Shown: positions 42,546 through 56,011, counted from the stretch's first letter. The stretch is 64,000 bases of DNA from Seriola aureovittata (GCF_021018895.1 NC_079373.1:25495376-25559375); one strand, 5' to 3'. The notes: generated by a model from the letters alone, not told the origin. Numbers and translations: made by a program.

Positions 42546-43998
42546 ACCACATTTGGCAGCAAAGTTATTTACAAATAGCCCCTTTAGAGCTTATCAGGCT
42601 CCTCAGTCTCTGGGACTGTAATGAACATACCTCATGGTCATGTTCTCCTGCTATCTAATCACAGCACATCTTCATCGTCATGACAACTTCCTCTATTTCT
42701 CTTCTGGCAAACAGCAGCTTTGATCCAGAACAAACAGACAGATGTGATCTATTGATGACAGATGTAGATGTTGAAGTGTTTCATCAGGCAAGTGTTAGTG
42801 GGCCACTGGCTGTTTTATCACAGTCTGGAATAAATCTTGTGTGCGGCAGAGAAGCTGCAGGTCGACCTTAGCGGTGTAGAAAGTGTGTGAAAAGTGTTAA
42901 AAAAAAGAAGAAGAAAGAAAGAAACAGCTTCTTAGCAGCAGAGGGTTTAGAAATGTGTGGAAAATCTGAGGCTGCCTGAGCCGAACAGAAAACAGGTGAA
43001 CAGGGTTTCTTTTAAGTTGGAGAGGAGACTCGGAGACAAGTGTTAGTTGAATCTCAGTATTTAAGACAGCATTAATGTTTCATTACCGTATAATTTTCAA
43101 GTGTGCAGAGTTTGATACTAGAAAGCTGTTTTCATATTCATCTGCTGAAAAGGGAAAATTTCTCTGTGTTCAACTCAAACCTGATTTTAACACGTGGACG
43201 TACCGAACAGGATGGGACATCACAACTAGCTTGAAAACGGGCCCCCCTGCAGTTCCTCTAACAACCACTAGAGTCTGGCTCCAACAGTGAGTCAGTCCCC
43301 ATAGACTCCCATGTTAAAATGTCCAACTTCACAGCATAAATAAACATGTTTACAGCCTGGTACAAGAACGGTTTTGGTCTGTAAAGATAATTTCCTCATT
43401 CATGACACCTGTTTATATAACTCACCTGTTTACATTTTATTAAGGCTCAAAGTTATGTATAATTAAGGGTGTCGCCTTCGAGTGACAGTAGCTGCAGGCA
43501 GGACAGTCCCGGGTCTTGTGTTTCTATGAACCACTACGCTTCAGAGAAGAGGTCTGTCATGGATCCAGAGTTTGGAAGAGAGATCTTCCCAGCTCAGCCG
43601 TGATTTACACTGTCTTTTACACTGAAAAGATGGATCAAACTACATAGAACTGAAGGAAACAATTTTAATCAGTAGTAATCGTAGTAAATTGTAAAAATCC
43701 ACCCAAACCTGCTTTTTAATTTATTTATTAATTTAATTGGAAGAATGCAATTTAACATGGTTCCAACACAAAGCATGAAACTCACGTGCTGAGAGATTAT
43801 TGCTGTTGCTAATTTTCCCTTCTTGACCCTTGTTGGGTTTTTACATGTGCAGTGTAATTAAAACATTATCATTCATTATCATAAAACCACAATACATTAC
43901 AGATATGACACCAGAAAAATACTAAAATACTATATTGAAATGCGTTGATTATGATTGTGATCTATCGTCTAAGAAGAGACAACATAATTGATAAGATC

Positions 43999-44016
43999 AT
44001 ACAATTAGCTAAACAC

Positions 44017-44052
<36 letters not shown>

Positions 44053-44056
44053 ATAT
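43999..44056. repeat. (AT)n microsatellite
   Basis: An AT run of nearly 60 bases with small interruptions. Confidence 0.9.
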
Positions 44057-45187
44057 ACATATATATACCTCCAGTTCACATTAGTGTAACTGAGGTCACA
44101 GTTTCTAAATTATAGATGTAAGACAGTAATTATACTACAACTTAATCTATAGTTGTCTTGTTTTTGAGACAGACTGTTATTTTTAATTATGTCTGTTTTC
44201 ATATTTGATTCAGTTTCTCTTTTTTCTGGTCCGACCCTGTTTTTAATTTGCTGGTTGAAACTTTTCTTCCATGTTTACCTGTTTTAATAAATTCATTATA
44301 ATGTCCATTTCCACAACAGTTATAATTTTTTTTAAATACAATATAGTCCAACCAGTCCGTCATAAAGTGAAGGAATATATTGTGTTTACAGTCTTTTCTC
44401 TTTGACGTGAGGCAGACTTAAAACAAGACAAACTTTAAAAGAAAAAAAAAAACTGTGAAACTGTCACTTAGCGGTGGAGGAAACACGCTCAGTCTTCAGT
44501 TCTTCATCAGCTTCGTCCTGGAGCCTGGACGCGGCACTGATAACGTGTTAAGACGTCTCTCGCGATGCGCCGAAACATAAAAAAGTTGAACGCAGCTGCT
44601 GCCTCGTCTTCTTCGATGTGTGCAGAGTCGTACAGACAAACTGTGTCTGGAGGCGGCGCGTTGCTGTTCGCAGCAGCAAACAAATTCCACTGCCCTAAAT
44701 TAGTGATGAGCTGTATGATTCATGTGTGTGTGTTAGAGCCCGGCCAGCTTAATGAGGACAGAAAGGCCCCACAACATCACTTATCTAAAATTAGCTGGAG
44801 ATGCCTTCAGGGTGGAGAGGAGGAGGGAGGAGGAGGAGGGGGGTGGGGGTGGGAATAACCAGATTTTGCTGACGCAGAGGTTTCCTCACTCACCAGCACT
44901 GTCCAAACCTTCAGCTGCAGTCTGGACTCTGACAGACCACAGGGACTGACTGCAGCTGGTTCTTGGTTGGTGGCACGTCCTCAGTAAAGGTGACATAATA
45001 CAGGCAATTATTAGGCTAAACTATTTTAACACCAAGAGTCTGTTTTTTTCAAGATTGCACCACCGTCAAATTTAAATAATCTAGATACAGGCCTGTAAAA
45101 TCAAGTGGGATTAAATGGCGGACATATTCATATCCTATCTTGCAGTTTGTTTCGCAACTGATTTGTGTGGTTGGGCGAGGTAGAATG

Positions 45188-45731
45188 TTTTTTTTTTTTT
45201 TTTTTTTTTTTATTTCCATTTATTTAAATTGTAAAATTTAAAAGCAATCAGACATATCATATCAGACATATTCTTAATAAAAGAAACGGATAAAAATTCA
45301 ACAAAAAGGTGAAAAATAATGAAAAAAAAAACAAATACATAAAGTGACAAACATCTCTCGTTTTGAGAGATTTAAAGTAAAATTCAAGATCAATTAGAAA
45401 CAACTGAATGAGGGACTTGACTTCAGATATTTCGCCTTATGAATATGAAATTTCCCTCGTAAAATCAGGATTTAACAATATTGTATAAAATTTTACCCTT
45501 ACATTCAAAATAAGTGAAAATATTTTTCTCTTCAACGTTAATCACACGTGTTGTTTTGAATAATATGTAACTTTCAAATTCTTTCCAGAATGTAAAACAA
45601 TATGAGAAACTGTAGAACAAATTAGTTACGCTTTCTTGTTCAGTCCTACAAAAAGTACATTTGTTATCAATATTCATAAATCTTGAAATGTACATGTTTG
45701 TGGGATAAATTTTACGTAACATTTCCAGTGT
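45188..45731 (-). mobile_element. 5'-truncated L1/Tx1-type LINE, 3' end only
   Basis: On the minus strand the frame MLRKIYPTNMYISRFMNIDN continues with KCTFCRTEQESVTNLFY, the zinc-knuckle-like region found after the reverse transcriptase of L1/Tx1-type LINEs. The element ends in a long A-tail (poly-T on the plus strand, from about 45189). Near-identical 9-base direct repeats flank it: ggtagaatg at 45179-45187 and ggtaggatg at 45732-45740. It is a dead retrotransposed copy. Confidence 0.75.
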
Positions 45732-45740
45732 GGTAGGATG

Positions 45741-47300
45741 TGTGCTTCATCGCTCCTGTAACCAGTGATGTAACAGTGACTATGTTGGAAAGGCCGGAGA
45801 CTGGCGCCCTCTTGTGGCAAAGGTGCGCAATTAATCTGAAGCCCACGGTAGCGTATACGCTCCCAAAATATCACGTTGTCTTTAAAGTGTTTATTGATCG
45901 ATTCTCATCCGCCATCTTTGCTAGTGACGTCTAAAGTCACGTCACTGAATTGGACATTCCCATTGGCTCCAGTGGGTGCTGTCACAGCCAATCAGAGCGT
46001 TTGATGGTATACCCACACTCAGTGGGAGCGACACCGTTTTATTCTGAGCTCAAAGTGAAGAGAAGTTGTTCTTGAGTTTATTCTACTGGCAGAAAACAGA
46101 CTGCCAGTCAGATATTCAGTTTAGCAGAGACTCCGAAGCTGATTTTTCAAGGAGAAGAAAAGAAAATGCTCAAAAGAAGAAGAACAGTTAAAGAGAAAAG
46201 TTTTCTCTCGTTGTTATGATTTGCAGCTTTTATGGAAAAATTCAAGTTCGTTTTTTTTCTTTTATTATGGGCTACTATCCCCTATTATACTGTACAGAAG
46301 TCTGTATTGGGTGACATATATAATTAGCTGAGGTTATACTTATTTTGAATCTGTGTAGCACTTGGTGAAACTTTTTAAAAATAACAACTTTATAAGGCAA
46401 AACGGAAAAGTCTTAATGTGGGCCACAGAGGAGTAGTTAGTGTGTAATTGCTTCATTCTTCCCTGAATACAGTTGGGGTATCAGAACTTTACTGCTTATC
46501 TGTTCATCGGTGACTAAGCTTATCAATAGCAACCAGACGCCGGTCATTTTCATTTATATTCCAAGGCCAAGTATCGCCACGTTCAGGACAAACTCTACAT
46601 CGTCAGCCGGTGAGACTGTAAGAATAGATTAATCATCAGTATCTGTCCTGTCTTGATCCTGGTGAGTTGTGCTGTTAATAAAACACTCTCCCGCCTCTTC
46701 AGGAGAATCGCTGAGGGTGTCGGAGGTGAGATCCTCCATCTTGAAACTGTGATATGCTCTTCTATGCATTTGCATAATATTTGCACATCCATTTCACACA
46801 GTATCACACAGCCGGAGCCCAGCCTGGTCTTCAGGAGGACGCTCCGCTGCGACAGTGGCTCACGCTGCTGCATTATATTTCCATCTCTGCGTGGGAGAGA
46901 CAGAACCACCGAGGCTCTGTTTATGAGCTCCCCGCAGGCTTGGCCAAAAAAACTCTATAAAAAATAAAAGAGGCGAGAAAATAACAGAGGGAGGAATGAA
47001 AACACGGGGAACCATCCTGCATCGTTCCATATAAACTGTCAGAGGGAGGAGGAGGAGGAGAGCTGAGCCTCCAGCAGCACGACAGCCTCCATCCATAGAG
47101 GAGGACAAATAAAGTCAAGTATCACTTCTCTAGCTGGGACTGTTCAACGTGGGGGGGGCAGGAGGTTTGTGTTTGAGCCTTGGTTCCTAACCGGAGGGTT
47201 TGGAAGATGAACTAGAGGGGTCATAAAATTATCAACAGGAATGCTAACATTTAGCATTTACAAGATTAAAATGCTTAACAGATTAGCAAGCTTCCTTCTG
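45741..47300 (+). other. grm8 intron 1 continued
   Basis: No exon recognised. Overlapping open frames on both strands at 46595-47118 show no family motif. A GGA-rich stretch lies at about 47040-47062. Confidence 0.45.
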
Positions 47301-47307
47301 TAGCATT

Positions 47308-47308
47308 C

Positions 47309-47351
<43 letters not shown>
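47308..47351. repeat. (TAA)n microsatellite
   Basis: About 14 TAA units. Confidence 0.95.
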
Positions 47352-48189
47352 TTCTTTTATATGGCACCTTTTAAAAACAGAGTTTACAAAGTGTTTTGAC
47401 AAACGAATCAAATGCGAATTATGACATTGAATCCCTTCATTTTTCACCTTTTCGAATTTGATCGTTTTCCAATTAATACAGATTAAAATAAGGTGTTTTA
47501 ATTTGATTTTAATGGGATAATTGATAGATAAAACAATAATGAAGTTTGCAGGACATTGAGATAAAACAAGAAAAAATGGAAACTACATTAGTCCAAGGTT
47601 TTAGCAGCAGCAAATTTATGTGAAAATGTCATGTTGCATTACTCCCACTTTATTTTGCACTTGAACTGGAATTTCCTTTAATAGCTGTGGAATATTTGTT
47701 CTTTATGATTAACAAATGTCAATCAGAGCAGCCTTTAAAACAGAACAATAATTAAGACCTGCAGTATGAGGACCTGAGTCTGAGAGGCTTCAAAGGTCTC
47801 CAGAAATAATTCACTTAGTTTTCAGGCGACAGGATCTTTGCACAGTCTGAGGACGTGTGAATGCTGTGGACGGTTTTCACTCTCTGAGGTGTTGCCTGCT
47901 AATATCACACCACTCTGTGCTAACTCCTGACAAAACACAGCAGCAGATGGTTCATGTGAGGGAATAAACACATCGTCTGTGGCACAATAGGAGAAGAGGT
48001 GAAACCCGAAAACCGCCAGTCCATTATTGTTTTCAGTAGCTTTGACGGAGGAGTCCTTTGTGTGACACACTGTGAAACTGGACCAGGAGTGTCTTCATGA
48101 GTTGTCGTCGCAGTTGTGTGTTGTCCTTAAGGGTGTTTTCTAAAAGCATCGTCCCTTGTTGTCATGTAGAAATAACTTGAGGATTAGCT

Positions 48190-48960
48190 AGTGTCTCCTT
48201 CAGTGTGTCACATGACCCAAGACTTGACTCAGACCCGTCTCAGATCGATTGAGAAATGTCTTAATGGCTTCGGACTCGACCCGTCTCTGACTGCTTGACA
48301 CTTCCCTCCAATGTCCTGAGCCTCGATGCGGACTTGACTGATTATTTAAGACCAGTGACTTAGTACTTAACCTGACCTCGCTTTCAGATTACAAGAGACT
48401 TGTATGACCTAAGAATCGATTGGTCTTAAATGACTTAAGACTTGGCTCCAGTCTATTGAAGCCTTGATGACTCAGATGACTTGAGACCCAAATCAGACTT
48501 GATTCAAATGTCTTATGACTCGACTCTAACTTTTCTCAAAATATTTGAGACTCGACTGAAATGTTTAATTGACTTGAGACTCGACTTGTCTCACAATACT
48601 TTAGACTTGACTCAAGTGATTGACTAGAATCGTCTTTAATGATCTGAAACTTGTGACCAGTTACTTAAGACGTGACTCAGACTTCTTTTGAAATGATGGG
48701 AGGCTTTTATTAATGACTTGAACCTCGTACCAAATGTCCTGAGACCTGACTCAGACCTGACTCGGGTTTCTTGACCACGACTTGTCTCAAATGATTAAAG
48801 ACTTGTCTCAAAGAGGTTTTAACATGACTTGGACTTGGTCTCAAGTTACTAGACTCAGGATTGTCTCAACATAGACTTTACTTAAATGACTTTTTGACCG
48901 ACTTACACTCAGTGACTTGAGACTCGGCTCAGACATATCTCAGCTGACTTGAGACAAACG
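48190..48960. repeat. degenerate 'gacttgagactcgactcaga' minisatellite, block 1
   Basis: Variants of 'gacttgagactcgactcag' and 'acttgtctcaaatga' recur roughly every 35-45 bases for about 770 bases, heavily diverged. No coding capacity. Confidence 0.8.
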
Positions 48961-49735
48961 AAGGCGGACTATTAGAAAATGCTCCTCGACAGGTGATGTC
49001 ACTGCGGGCCTGCGTTCAGCCAATCACGGACAGATAATCAGACCTGTCTCATTAGTTGACAGTGTGACCCTCAACATCACAGTCTGAGCAGCAGAATGCT
49101 CAATCAGCTGTCTAATTCCATATTAATGTCCTGAATGAATGTGAGGGTGAAACCGCTCCACCTTCAGTAAAAATGAATGTGAGCTGCAGGCGTCAGCCGG
49201 CTGATCCGTCTCGATTACCTTATTGCTCTGTTGTTGGGTTACAAATGTAATTTCTCTCCGAGGGGAGAGAACAGACAGAGGGGAGGGCGGATAATGGAAT
49301 TTAATTGAGGGGAATTTGCTCATTGTAGCGGCAATTCATTAGTGCGGCTGACAATGACGACCTCGTTAAGCTGTCTGAAGCCATCGCCCGCATTGTTTTA
49401 TTGTCAGTATTAATAAAGCTTTTTGTGCTTTATGCTCATTTTTGATGGCCTGAATTTGTAATCCATCCAGTTTTCAATAATCCATTCTCTTATTGAAAAC
49501 TTTCAGACTATAACCAGCAGAACTGTGAGTGGTAAGAAGCTGTTTCATGAGTGAATTCATCTGTAGAGTTCACAGTGAAATATAATTGTATTGTACAAAT
49601 ACTTGAAAGTGAAAGTTTCACTAATACAATTTAATGAGGCCTTTGAGTTCTTTCAGAAGTTCAGCCTTTCAGGAAATATGCTTATTGGCTTTCTTCACTC
49701 AGAAGGAGAAAACTCTTCATGTGGACTCGTCTCCA
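48961..49735 (+). other. intron stretch, nothing recognised
   Basis: Non-repetitive DNA by eye, between the two degenerate minisatellite blocks. No exon was seen. Confidence 0.4.
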
Positions 49736-50060
49736 GTGAAGCTCAGACATCAGACCTGTCTCAAGACTAGAGACTCAGACTTGACTCGGACTTGTCTCCA
49801 GTGACTTGAGGCTCGCCTCCATGGTGATAAACTTATCTTAAACAAATTGAGGCTTGACTCAGACTTTCCTCAAATGACTTAAGACTCGACTCTGACTTGT
49901 CTCTAGAAACTTGTCTTAGACTTTTCTCACATTACTTGTGATTTTACTCGGATCTGTTTTAAATGACATGAAACTTGTCTCAAATGACGTGACTGACTCG
50001 GCTCCATTGATTGGAAGGTTGACTTGGACTTGGCCAAAAAGACTTTAAGTAGTTAACCCA
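49736..50060. repeat. degenerate 'gacttgagactcgactcaga' minisatellite, block 2
   Basis: Same unit as block 1 and in the same orientation, for example 'gactcagacttgactcggac' near 49765. Confidence 0.75.
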
Positions 50061-51261
50061 TTAATAGGTTGTCGTTGCTTTACAAAGAAAACTCCAAGCC
50101 TTTCTCTGGTTGCGGCTTCTTCAGTCAGAGGAATTGTTGGTAATATATTCAGACCTTTACAGTCTCAGCTGTTTACCTTTTGGATGGTTCTGTTCATTTG
50201 GTTTATTTCTGTGCTGCGAATAAAAAGGTTGTGATTCTGCCACCAGATGAGAAATCGGATCCATGTGGGAATAAAAAGCTCAGAGTGGAGCTCGGATAAT
50301 ACCCTGAAATTTCAGACTGCTGTGGAGCGAGCGTGACCTTCACAGATCCTCATCAGCTGAGCGATGATAAAGGTCAGAGGTCAGCTGGTTTCATTACCAG
50401 CCGACTACATTCATCGCCAAGGAAAACGGGGGACTCATATTCACGCCCCGTCCATATTATTTTATTACACACTGAAGAAATGATTCCATCTTTTATTCAG
50501 GGCCATGTGTTATTGTTTTCCAGATTGCGCTTCAGCAGAGTGATGTTGTTTGGCGAGAAATTACATCTGCGTGCGGCGTGATTACAGATGAGAGCGAATG
50601 ATCATCAGCTGCAGGCGTGATGGTGAAACTTAACAGGAGCTGTTTCTGTGTTCACCGTCTCTCTTTATTAAAAGATATTCCTCTAGTGTATCTTCCTGTG
50701 GTGGACAAAAAAATAAGAACCTTTTAACACGGGGTCCAACAAGACCACGAATTAAAGGCCAACAGAACCAGTCGCCTCTCGTGCTGCTCCGTCCTCAGCA
50801 GCTTGTTTTTTGCGGAGGTCCCGGCCCGGCTGCTGTGAATCGAAGCGTCACTAACAGACGGAAGGAGACTTCTCGCGTCCTGATTATGAGGATCGGCGGA
50901 CGAGAGCCTCGCAGGCGCCTGCTTACGCAACAGGAATAATTCGGACCCCCCCCCCCCCCTCCTTCAGGACTCGCTGAGGGAAGAGAAAACCCTCCGCTGT
51001 GAGTCAGAGTAGCTGTGAGGGCAGATGTTGACCTTTGACCCTGCTGCTTCACATTCAGCCTAATGGGTAACAAGTTCAAACACTGTTTAGTTTAAGTGCA
51101 TGGCTTCCCAACCTTTGACCTTCTAGATTTGATTCTGTGTTCTAAAAAAAATATCATAACCATTTTAAAGTTTTAAGTAGTGTGAGAAAGACGGTGTACG
51201 TATTCGTGTTTTCTGTTTCTCCAACATTAATTACTCATCACTAAAGGTAGAGTTTGGATTC

Positions 51262-51312
51262 TTCCTCCTCCTCCTCCTCCTCCTCCTCCTCCTCCTCCTC
51301 CTCCTCCTCCTC
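51262..51312. repeat. (TCC)n microsatellite
   Basis: About 17 uninterrupted TCC units; the poly-serine open frame over it is an artefact. Confidence 0.95.
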
Positions 51313-51589
51313 TCCTGTAGGAGCTGAACATGCTTCGCCTCTTGTCCTTGTGAATGTCAAAGCTGCTGCAGCTCATTCATCACCACCAACCGATCCATCT
51401 CCCAGCGTCGCCCCGTGTTTTGTAGATCTGCTCCGTGTGTGTTGTCTGTCGGTGGAGATGTTCCTACAGTGGATTCAGTCAGTCGCTGAGCGTCTGTGCG
51501 GCAGGATAAAGAGACGATAAAACGGGTTCATTTGTTAAACTTGTTCTCAAGGTGCTTCTCTCGTGGTTTTCCAGGTTTTATGGGTAAAG

Positions 51590-51745
51590 GGTGATGATGT
51601 CGGTCAGTTTGGTCCACCAGTTTGCACCAGACAGAAATATCTAAACAACTATTAGAAAGACATCCATGAAATCCAGATGATGCATCCTAATGACTTTGGC
51701 AATCCGCTGACTTTTTCTTCTAGCGCCACTGAGAGGTCGACAGTT
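51590..51745 (+). repeat. dispersed teleost repeat ('ggaccatgaat' family)
   Basis: 'tttggtccaccagtttgcac', 'catcctaatgactttggcaa' and 'ttcttctagcgccac' are marks of a very common fish repeat; its opposite strand appears at 38520-38660. Confidence 0.5.
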
Positions 51746-53317
51746 GTGCTCGTCTCCGAGAAGAAAAATGTACAAAGATCTGAATCCGTGTGTTCATAGT
51801 GACGATCACGTGAACCTGTTCCTGATGATAAATGTCTTCACTAAAACGTCTCAGCAGCTTCCTCTGACTGTAGAGGAGCCGATCAACACGTCGACGCCGA
51901 CGCTCATCTTAGTCGGCTTCATTTGTCACATAGTTCAGATTGGTGGTGGTTTGTGGGAGCAGAGGAAGGAAGCTGTGCAGATGCTACAGGGCTGAAACAA
52001 ATACAGCATCCTCTGCATGTTCTTGGGGGGTGAAAATACTTGAATTCAGATATATGGATTACAGCGTATTATCATTATAACATCCTCTGACAAAGGCACT
52101 AGATTTGAGCGATGATCAGGATGATGCAGCAAAGGATGGTTTTATTTTTCGTTAAGATGCAAGTACATTACTGACACTTAATGTAATTTTCAGCGCAGTT
52201 ACAAAGCATTTTTAGTTAGACTACCATAATTATAGAGAAGCATTATTGCATGAACTAATTCATCATCATAATGTCAGAACGTGTTTAATTGGTTGAAGAA
52301 GATCAAGTGAAACAGCTGAAAGCACACCTACACTGTTGGTGTTGACTGTCAGGTTTGTTGTGAGCCGTACCAGCGGCCACGGCTCGGGGGGTTTTAAAGT
52401 CTTTCGATCGGTCTGACTGAACTTTTTCTCGGATCATTACTCACGCCTTGAGTCACGGTGGAGATTTGAATTTGACCCGAAGAATTTTTCTGAAAACACC
52501 CTGAAGTGAAAAATTAACATCTTGAAAATAAACATCAAGGAGAAAATACAAGTTTTATGTTACTTAATATAAGGACAAAAAGAACCATATTTTCTCTTAT
52601 AACAGTTTGTTGGTGTGCTGTCTTGCTCAGAGGCTCCCGGGCAGCAGTTTTTTTTTTGTGGCTGTCTGTTGTTCTCTGCGCTTGCCGATCTTTCAGGTCG
52701 GCCCGAGGCTCTGATCTCGTCCCGCCCATCCTCTCCTGACTTGTTGTGATTTGAATCGGTGATGTGCGGCGGCGTGTTGACTCACAGCGTGGAAGCGACG
52801 CTGATGACTGCAGACGGTAACCTGACATTTATTGGGCTGCGGATGATGTTTTTTCCCCTGAATGAGTCGGCTGGAGGAGGAAGAGGAGGAGGAGCTGTCG
52901 TCTCAGGAGGCTCGCTCATAAGTGCAGCAGCCATCTTCCTCTGTCTCTGTACACACTTCATGCTTCATTTGTGTTTCCCTCCGCACTCCCACACTCGTCC
53001 CTTTGTGTCTTCTGCTCGATTGTCACGTCTGAGTGTGTCAGCAGCTCAGACTGCTGAGAGCGAGGCCTTTTATTCTGCATTCAGAGCTGCCGGTTGTTGC
53101 CGCGTGACAGGACAGGACCTACATTACATGGGGTTGATTATTTCTTTCGATTTGAAGTATAATATGAAACTTTTCCACGTTGAAATCTCTAAAAATGTTT
53201 CCATCAATTCTCAGTCCTACAAATCTGTCCTTTGAATCATGGTAACAATCCATTTATTTTGGTCACCTGTCACCTTTGTGCAAGCGTCAGTGTTGTGGTT
53301 CTCAGCCCGAAGTTTTT

Positions 53318-53524
53318 TTTTATAGTATATTTTTTTTGGGCTTTTCTATGCCTTTATTTGACAGTACAGTAGAGAGAGACGGGGAGGCAGAGAGAGGGGG
53401 AAGGACATGCAGCAAAGGCCGTCTGATGCGGGATTCGAACCGGGGCCGACTGCAGGTAGCTGCGAGGACTGTAGCCTCTACACATGGGGCGCCTGCTTAG
53501 ACCACTACGCCACACGACGCCCCA
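53318..53524 (-). mobile_element. tRNA-derived SINE with 15 bp target-site duplication
   Basis: Read on the minus strand from 53524, the head has a tRNA-like A box ('tggcgtagtggtctaag') and B box ('ggttcgaatcc'). Next come a pyrimidine-rich body and an 'aataaaggcatag' plus A-rich tail at the low-coordinate end. The direct repeat cagcccgaagttttt flanks it at 53303-53317 and 53525-53539. The intact repeat indicates a young insertion. It is not a working tRNA gene: the tRNA head runs straight into the SINE body. Confidence 0.9.
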
Positions 53525-53959
53525 CAGCCCGAAGTTTTTCCAGATTCAAGTCACATTTTTACGATTTGTTTTTTAACTATATTTTAACCGGATGAAGATA
53601 GAGTCAGACGTCTTGATCTTAACGCGGCTTTCAGACAGAACGCGACAACGGCACCACTGCGCTGTGAAACCCGTTATTTCCGATGGATATTTTGGTGTGT
53701 GCGGCGACCAGCGAACATCCTCGTGGACAATAGAAACATTTCCCAGGCTGCTCTCTGTACCTGAGGGTCTGATGCACCCACAGCCTCTTCCTTGCTGCTC
53801 CCCTTCTTCTTCTTCTTATTAGCGGGGCTAGTGCTAACGCTTGCTTCTTACGTTTGCTCTTTCCGCCGCGACTCACTGAAATCTTAAGGGCTCATCCTCT
53901 GAGGGGCAGGAATGAGTGACGATCAGACATCTGTGAAATTGTGATATTTCTCATGTGAA

Positions 53960-54250
53960 AGTGAGGCTTTATTTTGGATGTTGGCACTAGAGGAAACATC
54001 AGGAGATCACCAAACTCAAAGGGATTCATCCTCTGAGGACCATGACTATCAAACCAAATGAAAAGGTAGTTATCGAGATATCTCACTTTGTTTTTAGCCA
54101 TGCGAGCGGTATGAGGTGTGTTGGTTGGTCGGCCCACCACTGAAATATCTACGCAACTACCATGTAGCTTAGTTTAGATATTCATGATCCCTAGAGGATG
54201 AATCCCTAATGACTTTGATAATCCCTCCTGCAGCACCAACAGCTCAAAGT
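53960..54250. repeat. dispersed repeat, two opposed copies of the 'ggaccatgaat' family
   Basis: Bases 53970-54060 ('ggattcatcctctgaggacc') and 54150-54240 ('tagaggatgaatccctaatg') are the same family in opposite orientation, forming an imperfect inverted pair. Confidence 0.5.
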
Positions 54251-55149
54251 TTTTACTTACCCTCATCCTGACTTCTGCTGGACAGATCGGCCCATAATGA
54301 CAGACTCTTAGTCACGTTAAAGTGCATGTTTGGGGCTGTTTGCCGCCCCCTGGTGGCCAAGTGACTTTAAACCCTTCTGTTGACTGTATACAGAAGTTTC
54401 TGTTTATTTCTCTTCGCTGGTTTTTCGGAAGAAGGCTCCGACTCCTTCCTGCGTTTTGTGGCTTCGTGAGACTCAGCAGCTGAAGAGAATAACTATCGAC
54501 AGCCTGACATCATCGGATCAACGGTTTAAAGCTGAAGTGAACAGATGCAGGTTTGAATCTCTACAGCACGTCAGGATTCATTTGATTTCACCAAAACAAG
54601 ATTCCTCCTCTGGTTAAACCCCAAACCTGGACTGAACCTGTCCCCCGCTCACTGTGAAGTATTTGACAGGAGCTCTTGTGGTTTGTTAAACAGACCTTTT
54701 CTGTGTCCTTTTTTTTGTTTGTTGTTGAAACGCTTCAGGGAAAGAAAAGTCGATGTAATTCAGCAAGAGACAAAAGCATTTTTTTTTTTCTGAGCAGCCA
54801 AACAAATCACCGCCTGCCCCGCTACTCCTCCGGCTTTCAGCTAAATGGTTTTTGTTTCTGTGCGGAGGAGGCTATTTACTGGACGAGTCCTTCAGTGACG
54901 TTTTAATCACACTGTTTCCCCTCTATTATCTCCAGACTGTTTCTAACTCATAGACCTCATGTGCTTTAGTTGTTTTTCTACATTTTTCCTTAAATGACTT
55001 GATCGAAGTACAGTTTGATGCTGAACATGAGGAGGAATAACTCTGGATAGAGGCTTTTCCCCAACATCTTCATCTTATCTTTAACATCTTTTTAAGATTC
55101 AAGGGATTTTCCTGACTCTTCAGGTGAATACCTTGATTTTATTCTGGGC

Positions 55150-55745
55150 TTTAATGACCAACAACCCAGGTTTGTGGACCTGAGACTTGACTTGATCCGG
55201 TTTGTTTGCATTTCTTTAAACCAATCACAGTCGTCCTTAGCTCTGGTTGGTTCAGACTTTTCAGGTATTTACTCTTCTTTCCAGCTTAGTTCAGTCGTCT
55301 TAGGTTTATTCTGGAGTCTCATGATTATTTCAAACCTTTTCCAGGCTCTTATTTTGGAGTCTCCAGACTGCTTTTAAAGGTTCCCTGGACTTTTGAAGGT
55401 TATCTCTAATGTTTCAAGGTATTTTTTGTGCTTCTCAGGCTTATTTTAGACCATTTTATCCCAGGCTTTTCAGTGTGATTTGAGATGTTTGAGGATTTCC
55501 TCAAAGATTTCATAACCATTTCTGTCTTTCCAGATTTATCTTGGATTATTACAACATTTCTCAAAGGTCTTCCTGACTTTCCAGACTTATTGAGAAATTT
55601 CCATTGTCATCTTTCTGGATTTTTCCTGATTCCACAATATCAGGGTCATTCCTGTTACCTGGTGCATTGTCATCAGATTTTCATGATTATCCCTGAAGTC
55701 TCAGTTTATTTAGTATTTAAATTTCAACAAGCCAATTTTTTTTTT
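55150..55745. repeat. degenerate T-rich minisatellite-like region
   Basis: Loose variants of 'ttccaggcttattttggagt' and 'tctcaaaggttt' recur every 30-60 bases. The order is irregular and the divergence high, so the unit is uncertain. Confidence 0.45.
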
Positions 55746-55953
55746 GTTTTTCTCCTCGTCCTATCTTTAGCGAATCCAGGTTCAGTTTCAGGTTGACGAC
55801 TTAAAATCTGATCTGGATTTCTTCGAACCCACTGACTCTTCTGCATGTGTGCGTCGTCACGCACATGCATGCTGACGCCTCCTGCTGCGGGCTGCACACG
55901 GTCGCAGGAAGCCGGGTCAAAACGAAAACGTGTCGTTTCTTCCCGAGCCTCGG

Positions 55954-55974
55954 GATGATGATGATGATGATGAC

Positions 55975-56010
<36 letters not shown>
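55954..56010. repeat. (GAT)n microsatellite
   Basis: About 18 GAT units with one GAC interruption. Confidence 0.95.

Positions 56011-56011
<1 letters not shown>

Larger units (their letters stand above)
41772..45178 (+). other. start of grm8 intron 1
   Basis: Intronic DNA by position. It holds a dispersed repeat at 42365-42545, an AT microsatellite at 43999-44056 and a small CpG-bearing patch at about 44510-44660. No further exon was recognised. Confidence 0.55.

Noticed and set aside
45465..45722. A small cysteine-containing protein gene
   Set aside because: The frame matches the region after the reverse transcriptase of a LINE and ends in a truncated, A-tailed insertion.
53400..53524. A tRNA gene on the minus strand
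   Set aside because: A and B boxes are present, but the head continues into a SINE body with an A-rich tail and flanking target-site duplications.
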